Origin: Myxococcales bacterium
Lineage (GTDB): Bacteria; Myxococcota; Myxococcia; Myxococcales; JAKAPL01
Direction: 5' to 3'
NCBI GenBank assembly: GCA_021807105.1
Contig: JAKAPL010000041.1
Coordinates: forward strand, 1 to 32,819
Length of the DNA stretch: 32,819 nt
Shown here: positions 7,599 to 16,462 of the stretch, piece after piece
Layout of the letters: each line of letters starts with the position of its first letter
Position numbering within the stretch: the first letter of the stretch is position 1
Made by a program: the position numbers and the translations under genes
The notes under the pieces: model-generated
What the model saw: only the letters and a program-made list of their open reading frames with translations
Databases searched by the model: none
Told to the model about the DNA's origin: nothing

Positions 7599-8456
7599 AT
7601 GGCCGACGCGACCAGACCCTTCAGCGAGCAGAGCGGCTTCTTCAACGCCTTCGATCACCTCCGTCTCTACTGGCGCGCGTGCCTCCCCGAGAGGCCGCGG
7701 GCCGCGATCGCGCTCGTCCACGGCTACGCGGACCACAGCGGCCGCTATCTTCCCGTGCTCCGTCACTTCGCCGGCCTGGGTTACGCGGTCCACGCCTTCG
7801 ACTACCGCGGCCACGGCCAGTCGGACGGCCGGCGCGGCCATTGCGACCACTTCTCCGACTACCTCTCCGATCTCGACGTCTTCCTCCGCCGCGTGCGCGA
7901 GCAGTCAAAGACGCTGCCCCTCTTCCTCCTCGCCCACAGCCACGGGGCGCTCGTCGCCGCCCGCTACGCGCTCGATCACCCCGAGGTCGAGCAGCTCGCC
8001 GGCGCGATCCTCACCGGCGCTTACCTCCGGCTCGCCTTCCCGCCGCCGAAGCTGAAGGTCCTGCTCGCCAAGGTGGTCGGGCGGGTCGTCCCGTTCCTGC
8101 CGGTCGGCCTCCCGCTCGACAGCCCGATGCTCACCCACGACGAGGCGGTCCAGAAGGCGACCGACCAGGACCCGCTCTACAACCGGACGACGACGCCACG
8201 CTGGTTCCAGGAGAGCAATCGGGCGCAGGCGGAGGTCCTCGCGCGCGCGGCCGAGTTTTGCTGGCCGTTGCTCGTCCTGCACGGCGGCGCGGACCCGATC
8301 GCCGCGCTCGGGGCGGCGCAGGAGTTTGAGGCGCGGGCCGGCAGCACGGACAAGTCGATCGTCGTCTACGACGGCTTCCTCCACGAGGTCCTCGACGAGG
8401 TCGGCTGCGAGCGGGTGTGGAAGGAGATCGCGGACTGGATGGAGAAGCGGGGTTGA
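7599..8456 (+). CDS. Alpha/beta hydrolase, monoacylglycerol lipase type
   Basis: This 285-residue protein belongs to the serine aminopeptidase S33 / Hydrolase_4 group of alpha/beta hydrolases that includes monoacylglycerol lipases and lysophospholipases. The oxyanion-hole motif is HGYADHSGRY (residues 41-50), followed by DYRGHGQSDGRRGH (68-81), a strong signature of the lipase subgroup. The nucleophile is Ser114 in AHSHGA, where most relatives have GHSMGG. Asp232 in GGADPIA and His262 in GFLHEVLDE complete the triad. A hydrophobic cap segment lies near 140-175. No signal peptide is seen, so the enzyme is probably cytoplasmic or peripherally membrane-bound and acts on lipid esters; the natural substrate is not known. 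The start is supported by a GGGAGG site. Confidence 0.9.
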   Translation: MADATRPFSEQSGFFNAFDHLRLYWRACLPERPRAAIALVHGYADHSGRYLPVLRHFAGLGYAVHAFDYRGHGQSDGRRGHCDHFSDYLSDLDVFLRRVREQSKTLPLFLLAHSHGALVAARYALDHPEVEQLAGAILTGAYLRLAFPPPKLKVLLAKVVGRVVPFLPVGLPLDSPMLTHDEAVQKATDQDPLYNRTTTPRWFQESNRAQAEVLARAAEFCWPLLVLHGGADPIAALGAAQEFEARAGSTDKSIVVYDGFLHEVLDEVGCERVWKEIADWMEKRG

Positions 8457-8554
8457 AAAGCGCCGGCGCGAGGTCGCGGGCCGCCCGCCCCCGCGCTCCC
8501 GTGCCCGTGACGACTCGCGGATTCGGGGCAGCCCCCCCTTAAGGCCCCCTGAAC

Positions 8555-10921
8555 GTGCTCGACCCGTCCGCCCTCGCCGAGGTCGGTTTCCCGGCGCTCT
8601 GTGGCGCGCTCGCCGCGCGGGCCCGCACGCCGATGGGCAAGGCGCGCTGCCTCGCCCTGCCGCTCCTCGCAGGACGCGCGGAGGTCGACCGCCACCTCGC
8701 GCAGGTCGAGGAGGCCCGCGCCCGCCTGCGGGCGGCCGACGCTCCCCCGCTCGCCGATCTGGGGGACGTCGGCGCGCAGCTCGCCCGCGCCGAACGGAGC
8801 GGCCTGCTCGAAGGGCCGGAGCTCTCGGAGGTCGCCGGCTTCGCCCGCGCCTGCTCGCGGCTGCGCGGCTGGCTCGACGACCGCGCGCCGCAGATGCCCC
8901 TCGGCGCGCCGGAGGCCGAGGCTCTCGCCGATCTGCCCGCCCTCGCGGCGCAGATCGACATGGCCATCGAGCCCGGCGGCCGCATCGCCGATCGCGCGAG
9001 CCCGCCGCTCGCGCAAGCCCGGGATCGCGTCCGCCTCCTGCGCCGCCAGCTCGAGGAGCGACTCCAGGCGCTGCTCGACGACGAGCGGATCCGGCCTGCC
9101 CTGCGGGAGGGGTACCTCACGGTCCGCGGCGACCGCTACTGCCTCCCCGTCAAGGCGCAAGCCCGCGGCGAGCTGCCGGGCATCGTCCACAACGCCTCGC
9201 AGTCCGGACAGACGCTCTTCGTCGAACCGCAATCCGTGGTCGGGCTGGGGAACGAGCTGGCCATCGCCCGCTCGATGGTCGTCGAGGAGGAGCAGCGGAT
9301 CCTGCTGGCCCTCACCGCCGAGGTCGCGCGGGGGGCGCGCGAGCTGCGCCAGTCGATCGCCGCCGCGGCGCGGATCGACGAGCTCTTCGCGGGCGCGGCG
9401 CTCTCCGAGTCGATCGAGGCACACCGGCCGGAGATCGTCGAGGCTCGCGCCCCCTTCGCGTTCGAGGCGCTGCGCCACCCGTTGCTCGTGCTCGACCGGC
9501 CGGCGGGCGAGGTCGTCGCCTCCGACGTGCTGCTGCCCGGGAAGGCGCGCGGGCTCGTCGTCTCCGGGCCGAACGCGGGGGGCAAGACCGTGACGCTCAC
9601 GGCGATCGGCCTCTGCGCGGCGATGGCCCGCGCGGGCCTGCCCGTCCCGGCGGGGCCGCTCTCGCGCGTCCCGCTCTTCTCCCAGCTCTTCGCGGCCATG
9701 GGCGACGCGCAAGACCTCGCGCGCGGCCTCTCCACCTTCGGAGCCCACGTCACGGCGCTCGCGGCCATCGTCGGGCAGGCCGGGCCCGGGTCGCTCGTGC
9801 TCATCGACGAGATCGCTGCGGACACCGATCCCCACGAGGGGGCGGCCCTCGCCATCGCGATCCTGGAGGCCCTCGTCCAGCGTGGCGCGACCGTCGTGGC
9901 GACGACCCACCTCGACCCGCTCAAGGCCCTCGGCCTCGCCGATCCGCGCTTCGCGAACGCGGCGGTCGGCTTCGACCCGGTCGCGCTCGCGCCGACCTTC
10001 CAGGTCACCCTGGGGGCGCCCGGTCGCTCGTCGGCGATCGAGGTCGCGCGCCGCTGCGGCCTCCCCCCGACGATCCTCGCGCGGGCGCGGGCCGTCCTCT
10101 CCGAGGAGGCCGGGCCGCTTCCGGCCGCGCTCGCGGCCCTGGATGAGGAGCGCAGGCGCCTCTCCGGCGCGCGGGCCGAGGTCGAGGCGGAGGCGGGGCG
10201 GCAGGCGGACCGCGCGCGCGCGCTCGCCGCCCGCGAGGAGGCGGTGGCCGAGCGGGAAGCCGAGGCCGAGAGGGGGGCGCGCAAGGCCCTGCTCGCGGAT
10301 CTCGCGCGATGGCGGGCGGAGATCGCGGGCGCCGTCGCGGCGCTCGAGGAGAGGGCCACGGCCGCCGCGGCGCGGGAGGCCGGGGAGGCGGTCGTCCGCG
10401 CTCAAGTCGAACAGGAGCGGGCGCTCGCCGCCGCCGCGGGCGAGGAGGCGCTCCCCGCCGCTCCCGGGGCGCCCCTCTCGCCCGGCCGGAGGGTGCGCAG
10501 CCGGAGGCTGGGGCGGGAGGGCGAAGTGATCGCGATCGAGGGGGAGACGGCCGTCGTCGCCGTCGGCGGCCTCAAGATTCGCGAGCCGGCGGCCGAGCTG
10601 GTCCTCCTGCCGGGCCAGGCGCCGAAGGGCGTCCCGGCCGGACTGGCGGAGCGTTCGTGGCGGGCCGAGGCCGCGCCGGCCGTCTCTTGCGACCTGCGCG
10701 GCCGCCCCGTGGAGGGGGCGCTGCGCGAGGCGGAGCGCTTCCTCGATCGCGCGTATGCCGAGGGGGCCGCCGAGGTCCTCCTCGTCCACGGTCTCGGCTC
10801 GGGCGCGCTCCGGTCGGCCTTGCAGCGGCTGCTCTCGGCCTCGCCCTACGTGCGCAGCTTCCACCCCGCCGGCGCCCCGAGGGGCGGAGAGGGGACGATG
10901 GTGGTGGAGCTTGGCGACTGA
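8555..10921 (+). CDS. mutS2: MutS2 family DNA-binding ATPase/endonuclease
   Basis: The 788-residue protein starts at a GTG and has the full MutS2 layout. A helical core and clamp region (about 1-310) leads to the ATPase domain with Walker A GPNAGGKT (338-345) and Walker B LVLIDEI (414-420), the latter followed by AADTDPHEGAAL where most relatives have GxGTDPxEGxAL. An Ala/Arg/Glu-rich coiled coil spans about 520-625. The C-terminal Smr nuclease domain (about 710-788) has DLRG (713-716) and HGLGSG (745-750). MutS2 lacks the mismatch-recognition domain of MutS; it is linked to suppression of recombination and to rescue of collided ribosomes in different bacteria. Length and domain set are complete. 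The upstream hydrolase is 98 bp away. The first base of a dispersed repeat overlaps the stop codon. Confidence 0.95.
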   Translation: MLDPSALAEVGFPALCGALAARARTPMGKARCLALPLLAGRAEVDRHLAQVEEARARLRAADAPPLADLGDVGAQLARAERSGLLEGPELSEVAGFARACSRLRGWLDDRAPQMPLGAPEAEALADLPALAAQIDMAIEPGGRIADRASPPLAQARDRVRLLRRQLEERLQALLDDERIRPALREGYLTVRGDRYCLPVKAQARGELPGIVHNASQSGQTLFVEPQSVVGLGNELAIARSMVVEEEQRILLALTAEVARGARELRQSIAAAARIDELFAGAALSESIEAHRPEIVEARAPFAFEALRHPLLVLDRPAGEVVASDVLLPGKARGLVVSGPNAGGKTVTLTAIGLCAAMARAGLPVPAGPLSRVPLFSQLFAAMGDAQDLARGLSTFGAHVTALAAIVGQAGPGSLVLIDEIAADTDPHEGAALAIAILEALVQRGATVVATTHLDPLKALGLADPRFANAAVGFDPVALAPTFQVTLGAPGRSSAIEVARRCGLPPTILARARAVLSEEAGPLPAALAALDEERRRLSGARAEVEAEAGRQADRARALAAREEAVAEREAEAERGARKALLADLARWRAEIAGAVAALEERATAAAAREAGEAVVRAQVEQERALAAAAGEEALPAAPGAPLSPGRRVRSRRLGREGEVIAIEGETAVVAVGGLKIREPAAELVLLPGQAPKGVPAGLAERSWRAEAAPAVSCDLRGRPVEGALREAERFLDRAYAEGAAEVLLVHGLGSGALRSALQRLLSASPYVRSFHPAGAPRGGEGTMVVELGD

Positions 10922-10986
10922 GCCCGTCTGATTCACGGTACGGCGTAGCGAGGCGTTCTTAGACCGCGAGCCGAGAAGGACAAGCG
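10921..10986. repeat. Dispersed intergenic repeat, copy A
   Basis: This 66-bp segment closely matches 32691-32754. The first nine bases match, then one differs, then 28 are identical (10931-10958 against 32701-32728). The rest matches apart from small indels and substitutions. Both copies start right after a plus-strand gene. Confidence 0.8.
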
Positions 10987-11007
10987 AGAGCACCGGCCGC
11001 CGCAGCC

Positions 11008-11081
11008 GGGCCTCCGTCTCGTGCCGTGGGGCCTCCGTCTCGTGCCGTGGGGCCTCCGTCTCGTGCCGTGGGGCCTCCGTC
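11008..11081. repeat. 21-bp minisatellite, array 1
   Basis: Three identical 21-bp units (GGGCCTCCGTCTCGTGCCGT plus G) begin at 11008, 11029 and 11050. A fourth, partial unit begins at 11071 and diverges after about 11 bp. The multiple-of-three period keeps reading frames open but no gene can be supported. Confidence 0.9.
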
Positions 11082-11274
11082 GGGGCCCCGGTCGCCGCCG
11101 TCCGGCGCGGACGGAGCCCCGTCCCGCGGCGGCGGACCCTCGTCCGCGCTCGGGAGCGCTCCGTCCGCGGTGGACGAGGCTTCGTCCGGCGCGGACGGAG
11201 GCTCGTCCGGTCCCGACGGAAGCTTCAGCGGCTCGGACGGAGGCTTGGGGGCCATCGACGAAGGCCCCACGCCA

Positions 11275-11484
11275 GCGGACGGAAGCCCGGGGGCTGCGGA
11301 CGGAAGCCCGGAGGCTGCGGACGGAAGCCCGGGGGCTGCGGACGGAAGCCCGGAGGCTGCGGACGGAAGCCCGGAGGCTGCGGACGGAAGCCCGGAGGCT
11401 GCGGACGGAAGCCCGGAGGCTGCGGACGGAAGCCCGGAGGCTGCGGACGGAGCCTTGGAGGCTGCGGACGGAGCCCCGGAGCGC
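11275..11484. repeat. 21-bp minisatellite, array 2
   Basis: Ten head-to-tail 21-bp units start at 11275 and every 21 bp after that. Units 1 and 3 differ from units 2 and 4-8 by one A-to-G change; units 9 and 10 are more diverged. The plus frame reads ADGSPEA, the minus frame GLPSAAS. Near-identity suggests recent expansion by slippage or unequal exchange. Confidence 0.92.
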
Positions 11485-11688
11485 TCGGACGGTGGGAATG
11501 AACCTCCGGACCGAGCCCGGCCCTGATCCGCCCGTAAGAAGCGATCACCCCTTGTGAGGGGCGGCCCAACGCGCCGTGCCCAATCTCTCCCCCGGAGAGG
11601 CCCCGAGCCGCGCTGGAGCAGCCGGCGGGCCCGGCGCGCCATTCCATCCTGGATTGCGATCCCTGCACGATTGGAATACGGCTGGGGA

Positions 11689-12663
<975 letters not shown>

Positions 12664-13070
12664 AGGCGGCCGGCTGCTTCGAGGGTTTCGCCTCCAAGAG
12701 CTTCTTCGCCGGGATCGCCTGCGTCGGGTCGAGATAGGATTTTTGCGTCCGCGACGGCCGGATTCGCCCGTGATTGCGGGCGCTTCTGCGTCTTTTCCAC
12801 GACGGCTGCCACGGGATCCCGTTTCCACCCCACCTCCGTTCGTGAGAGGCCCGAACGGTCCAATGATGAAAGCGAGGTGAAAAGACCCTGAAGACGACGG
12901 AGCTCGACGAGGCCAAGCTGCCGCTCCAGGGGCTATCGAGCGACATCCGCGCGGGCGTCACGACGCTGCCGGCCGTAGGTCAGAACCTCCCGGTGAAGAG
13001 CCTCATCTCCCCGGGCCTATCCCCATGTCGCTGGACTGCCCGCCGTCGCCGCCGCCCTGGTTTCGCCGCG
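12664..13070. other. Gap of about 400 bp with possible gene remnant
   Basis: No complete gene is seen. Between about 12869 and 13015 one plus frame reads a protein-like, non-repetitive stretch (KTTELDEAKLPLQGLSSDIR, AGVTTLPAVGQNLPVKSLIS) with no start codon at its head, preceded by a TGA; it then runs into sequence antisense to the next gene. It may be the remnant of a lost gene or a chance reading. A hairpin lies at 12765-12782. Confidence 0.4.
12765..12782 (+). terminator. Weak hairpin after the sigma-54 activator gene
   Basis: CGCCCG and CGGGCG pair around a six-base loop about 100 bp past the stop codon, followed by a short pyrimidine-rich stretch. It is a possible but weak terminator. 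Confidence 0.3.
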
Positions 13071-13490
13071 CTACGACAGCCGGTAGACGTTGCCGCGCCC
13101 GCCCGCGTTCTTCTCGGAGGTGAAGAGCGGGTGCTTCGAGCGGACCGCCTGCGCCAGCGCCGCCGAGACGACGGCGCTCGCGTTGGACGGGGCGGTCCAC
13201 TCGGGATGCACCCGCGGCAGCTCGGCGATCAGCTCGCCCACGCGCCAGCCTTTCCCCCGCGCCCCGCGGCGCATCACGTCGGCCAGCATGGACGTCATCG
13301 TCGGGTGCGTCCCCCGCGATCTCCTACCCGGCGCGGGCACGACGGGCGACGAAGGGGCTGCCCCCGCGGCTTCCGGCGAGAGCAGGGAGCGGATCAGGTC
13401 CCGCTCGCTCGTGAGCTTCGCGAGGATGGCTTCAATCTCATCGAGGCGCGCGCGCGCGGCCTCGATGTTCACCCAGTTAGGTTCGGACAT
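13071..13490 (-). CDS. Small coiled-coil / winged-helix-like protein
   Basis: The start is the ATG giving MSEPNWVNIEAARARLDEIE and 139 residues; the open frame goes on far upstream but without promoter support. Residues 5-38 form an amphipathic helix likely to be a short coiled coil. A Pro/Ala/Ser linker follows (39-60). Residues 63-139, beginning THPTMTSMLADVMRRGARGK and ending in a basic GGRGNVYRLS, have the helix and wing pattern of a HARE-HTH-type winged helix, which points to DNA binding. That assignment rests on pattern only. A promoter ends so close to the ATG that translation may be leaderless. It lies downstream of, and on the same strand as, the 230-residue membrane protein gene, but its own promoter implies separate expression. 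Confidence 0.65.
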   Translation of the reverse strand: MSEPNWVNIEAARARLDEIEAILAKLTSERDLIRSLLSPEAAGAAPSSPVVPAPGRRSRGTHPTMTSMLADVMRRGARGKGWRVGELIAELPRVHPEWTAPSNASAVVSAALAQAVRSKHPLFTSEKNAGGRGNVYRLS

Positions 13491-13498
13491 GGCCAGTG

Positions 13499-13527
13499 TG
13501 TCTACTCTGTGTCGTGGCCATTGTCCA
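13499..13527 (-). promoter_or_regulatory. Sigma-70 promoter of the small winged-helix gene
   Basis: On the minus strand TGGACA (13522-13527) and TAGACA (13499-13504) are exactly 17 bp apart. The predicted start is near 13492, only about two bases before the ATG at 13490. No Shine-Dalgarno sequence is present. Confidence 0.5.
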
Positions 13528-13564
13528 CAAGAACTCGCCGCGGCCGCCATGCCCCGCGGCTCGC

Positions 13565-14257
13565 TCAACCCGTCTTCGCGCGCTTCCGGCGCCGGGCCAC
13601 GAGGGCCACGGCGAGGCCGAGCGCGCCGCCCGCGAGCGCCCCCGCCTCGGCTCCGGAGAGCAACGGCGGGCGCGGGGTGAGCAGCCGAAACGAGGCGATC
13701 GCCGCCTCGATCCGGGGGCCATGGCTCGCAAAGTCCGCGCTCGGCAGACTCGCGGCCACGACGAAGTGACGCCGGGGCCCCGCGGGGATGAAGGCGATCT
13801 GGGCGACCCGGTCCTCCCCGTCGAGCGAGAAGCGGACCGCGAGCTCGACGGCCTTCTGGTCGCCCGCGGGGACGCGGTCGATCCACTCCAGCGTCACGCG
13901 GGACCCGAGCTGGTCCTGCAACTGGTCCAGCGCCATGGCCCCCAGCCGCTCCTCGGCGAAGGCGCCCTCGACGACCGGTCCGGGGACCTCGGAGACGAAG
14001 ATGTCCGACCGGCCGCCGGCGGCGAGATCGGAGAACGTTCCCTCCAGCCGCCCCTCCTCGCCGCTCGTCGCGAACGCGGCCGCCCGTGAAGGCCCGGCCG
14101 GGAGACTCTCGTCCACGGCGAACCCCGGGGGCAGCCGGAGGGAGAAGCCCGCGGGGCTCCTGAACTCCTTTCCCTGGACGGCGGCGGTCAGGGCGAGGCT
14201 CCCTATCAACCCGGCCAGCACGCCGGGTTCGTACCACGGGCCGGGAGACCACGCCAC
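13565..14257 (-). CDS. Secreted, C-terminally membrane-anchored protein
   Basis: The longest frame has 230 residues and a GTG start. A later GTG (giving VLAGLIGSLALTAAVQG) would make a more compact signal peptide, so the start is uncertain. After the signal region, residues 30-195 form one soluble domain beginning FRSPAGFSLRLPPGFAVDE, with strands and a final amphipathic helix (AAIASFRLL). This resembles PsbP-like or DUF1795-like folds, but the match is by eye. Residues 199-224 are a transmembrane helix, followed by the basic tail RRRKRAKTG, so the domain should face the periplasm or cell exterior with the tail in the cytoplasm. The gap to the next minus-strand gene is 74 bp. No enzymatic motif is seen. 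Confidence 0.7.
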   Translation of the reverse strand: MAWSPGPWYEPGVLAGLIGSLALTAAVQGKEFRSPAGFSLRLPPGFAVDESLPAGPSRAAAFATSGEEGRLEGTFSDLAAGGRSDIFVSEVPGPVVEGAFAEERLGAMALDQLQDQLGSRVTLEWIDRVPAGDQKAVELAVRFSLDGEDRVAQIAFIPAGPRRHFVVAASLPSADFASHGPRIEAAIASFRLLTPRPPLLSGAEAGALAGGALGLAVALVARRRKRAKTG

Positions 14258-14505
14258 GTAAGGGGCTTCGGGCGCGCAAGCGCCCTTCGCGCGGGGAGCG
14301 GACCCACTCTTCGATCACGGACCCCGCGTCGTTGCAAGAGAGCGCTCCCGTCTCCGACACCGGTGCCCAGGGTCCCAACCGATCGAAGGGAGCCGCACAG
14401 AGACCCCGTGTCTGGAATCGGGGCCTCGGGAGCGGCTCCAGGAATCGAGCGGCTGCCTCAAGAGAATGGGGCAGCTCCTCTTCCGCGCATCGTCTCCCGC
14501 GCGCG
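14258..14505. other. Intergenic region, nothing recognised
   Basis: This lies between divergent genes, upstream of the kinase promoter. Stop codons break the frames or only antisense shadows are present. No repeat, RNA gene or clear operator is seen. Confidence 0.5.
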
Positions 14506-14534
14506 TTGACCGCCCACTGGACCACCGGTAGACT
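14506..14534 (+). promoter_or_regulatory. Sigma-70 promoter of the kinase operon
   Basis: TTGACC (14506-14511) and TAGACT (14529-14534) are 17 bp apart. The predicted start near 14541 gives a leader of about 35 bases. A five-base inverted repeat, TGTCA (14546-14550) and TGACA (14570-14574), flanks the leader and could be an operator or chance. Confidence 0.55.
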
Positions 14535-14575
14535 TGCGACAGTTCTGTCAGGCCAGCCTCGCACAGGTGTGACAT

Positions 14576-16462
14576 TTGCTTCAGACCCCTTCCGGCGTAC
14601 CCGCGGCCCACGAGGAGAACCGATCGGCCCTCGCTCCGGGCAGCGCGGGGGCCGCCCGGCCGCCGGAGACCGTCGACCGCTACCAGCTCCTCGAACAGGT
14701 CGGCAGCGGCGGAATGGCACAGGTCTACCGGGCCCGGGACACGCTGCTCGACCGGGAGGTCGCGGTCAAGCTCCTCCACCCCCATCTGGCGTCCAGGGAG
14801 GACAGCCGCCGCCGTTTCTCCCGCGAGGCCCGCGCGGTGGCGAAGCTGCGCCACCCGAACATCCTCGAGATCTATGATTTCTCCGGCGACGCCTCGGGGA
14901 TGGCCTTCATCGTCACCGAGTTCATCCGGGGGGTCACCCTCGAGCGCTTCGTGGAGGAGACCGGCTTCGGCGCCCCGTCGATCGCGGCCCTCGCCGCCCA
15001 CCAGGTGACCGCGGCGGTCGAGCACGCCCATGGCCTCGGCATCGTCCACCGGGACATCAAGCCCGGCAACGTCATGGTCCGCGAGGACGGCGTGATGAAG
15101 CTCATGGACTTCGGGATCGCCCGGATCGTCGACCAGGGCGACCGGATGACCATGACCGGCGCGCTCGTCGGGTCGCCCGCCTACATGGCGCCGGAGATCA
15201 TCGAGGGCAAGGAGGCGGACGCCCGCTCCGACGTGTTCTCCCTCGGCACGCTCCTCTACTGGCTCGTGACCGGCGTGCTCCCGTTCGCCGCGGCCAACAC
15301 GACCGCGGTGCTCAAGCGGATCCTGGACGGCAGCTACGAGGACCCGCGCGCGGTCGCCCCGGAGGTCCCCGACGCCCTCTGCGCGCTCCTGCAGGACGCC
15401 CTCCAGCGCGACCCGGCCTCGCGCCTCGCCTCGGCGGGCGAGCTGCGGCTCCGTCTGGAGGCCTCGCTCGCCGAGGACGGCCTCCTCCGGCCGGCCGAAG
15501 AGCTCGCGCGCTTCTTCGCCGATCCCCCGGGCTACCGGGCGGCCTTTCGGGCCGCGCTCGTCGCCCGGCTGGAGAACCAGGCCCGCGAGAGCCTGCGCGC
15601 GAGGAGGACGGCGAAGGCGCTCGGCCTCGTCAGCCGCCTCGTCGCCGTCGATCCCGACAACCCCGAGGCCGCGCGGCTGCTCGCCAGCGTTCGTTCGGGC
15701 AAGCGCCGCCGCCGTGCCGTCCAGACCGCGCTCGCCGTGGCCGCCGTCGCGGCCGGAGCCTGGGCCATCGCCCGATTCCGGCCCCGAGCGCTGGCTCCGA
15801 GGGCGCCGCCGCCCGCGACCGCGACCCTCGCCCAGCCGTCCCACCCCGCCGCCGTCGTCGCGCCCGTTCCCGTCTCCGAGGGCCCGCCCGCGAACAAGAC
15901 CCTCCCCGCGGCCTCATCCCCTTCCCTTCCCTCGCGCGCTCCCGTTCACCCCCTCCCCCGCCCCGCGCTCGCCTTCCCGCGCGCGCGCGCGCCGATCCCC
16001 GCCTCCGCCGCGCCCCTCCCCGGCCGCCTCCGCCTCTTCGTGCAGCCCTACGCCGACGTCTTCGTGGACGGGCAGAGGCGCGCGAGCGGCGTCCCCACCC
16101 TCGACCTCGAGCTTACGCGAGGCCCGCACACCCTCCGGCTCGTCCACCCGGACTGCGATCCGTGGGAGCGGCGAATCGACGTGGCCGCGGACGGCGATCC
16201 CTTGCGCGTCCGGCTCGTGCCGAAGCCCGCCTGGCTCTCCATCCGGGCGACCCCCCCCGACGCGGACGTGATGGTGGACGGGGTCTTCGAACAGACCGCC
16301 CGCGACTCGATCGCCCGGCCGATCCGCGTCCCGATGAACGCCGGTCCGACCCGCACCGTGACCGTCCGCGTCTTCACCCCCGGCTACCGCGATCTCGTCC
16401 GGGAGGTGCCGGTCCGGGCCAACGCCCAGATCGTCGTCGAGGCCCCCCTCACCCGCCGATGA
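14576..16462 (+). CDS. Membrane Ser/Thr protein kinase with PEGA-like domains
   Basis: A stop codon at 14570-14572 limits the start; TTG at 14576 is the best available, giving 628 residues. The kinase domain (about 36-300) is complete: glycine loop VGSGGMAQVY (42-51), Lys65 in VAVKLL, HRDIKPGN (158-165), DFG (178-180), the activation loop and APE (205-207). All catalytic residues are present, so it should phosphorylate Ser/Thr of partner proteins. A helical segment (305-375), a basic stop (GKRRRR) and one transmembrane helix (381-399) follow, then a Pro/Ala linker and two PEGA-type surface domains (about 484-547 and 551-626). The kinase faces the cytoplasm and the PEGA part the periplasm. The stop overlaps the ATG of the next gene (ATGA), so the pair is co-translated. 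A sensor role for the outer part is inference. Confidence 0.93.
   Translation: MLQTPSGVPAAHEENRSALAPGSAGAARPPETVDRYQLLEQVGSGGMAQVYRARDTLLDREVAVKLLHPHLASREDSRRRFSREARAVAKLRHPNILEIYDFSGDASGMAFIVTEFIRGVTLERFVEETGFGAPSIAALAAHQVTAAVEHAHGLGIVHRDIKPGNVMVREDGVMKLMDFGIARIVDQGDRMTMTGALVGSPAYMAPEIIEGKEADARSDVFSLGTLLYWLVTGVLPFAAANTTAVLKRILDGSYEDPRAVAPEVPDALCALLQDALQRDPASRLASAGELRLRLEASLAEDGLLRPAEELARFFADPPGYRAAFRAALVARLENQARESLRARRTAKALGLVSRLVAVDPDNPEAARLLASVRSGKRRRRAVQTALAVAAVAAGAWAIARFRPRALAPRAPPPATATLAQPSHPAAVVAPVPVSEGPPANKTLPAASSPSLPSRAPVHPLPRPALAFPRARAPIPASAAPLPGRLRLFVQPYADVFVDGQRRASGVPTLDLELTRGPHTLRLVHPDCDPWERRIDVAADGDPLRVRLVPKPAWLSIRATPPDADVMVDGVFEQTARDSIARPIRVPMNAGPTRTVTVRVFTPGYRDLVREVPVRANAQIVVEAPLTRR

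Larger units (their letters stand above)
10987..11688. other. Non-coding region of low-complexity repeats
   Basis: This stretch has no convincing gene. Open frames cross it on both strands because the sequence is GC-rich and repeats with a 21-bp period, so no stop accumulates. None has a signal peptide, a clear ribosome binding site or a folded domain. Between the two 21-bp arrays (about 11082-11274) lie degenerate versions of the same Asp-Gly-Ser-like repeat. The last 200 bp hold the leader of the sigma-54 activator gene. Confidence 0.6.

Noticed and set aside
11008-11484. Possible CRISPR array.
   Set aside because: Units are 21 bp and contiguous, with no spacers and no cas genes nearby.
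11026-11526. A plus-strand open frame of 166 codons (GTG start) rich in Asp-Gly-Ser repeats.
   Set aside because: It is kept open by 21-bp repeats, has no signal peptide or ribosome binding site, and a long minus-strand frame is equally open over the same repeats.
11650-11667. TGG and TGC near the start of the PspF-like activator, suggesting a sigma-54 site.
   Set aside because: The GG and GC are 12 bases apart; sigma-54 promoters need 10.
13565-13660. C-terminal transmembrane helix and basic tail of the 230-residue protein as a MYXO-CTERM sorting signal.
   Set aside because: The tail lacks the Gly-Cys motif that defines that signal; it is a plain membrane anchor.
14566-14580. GG-N10-GC pattern ending in TTTGCT just before the kinase gene, resembling a sigma-54 promoter.
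   Set aside because: The -24 half is a poor match and the transcript would start inside the kinase reading frame, past the only usable start codon. The sigma-70 promoter at 14506-14534 fits better.
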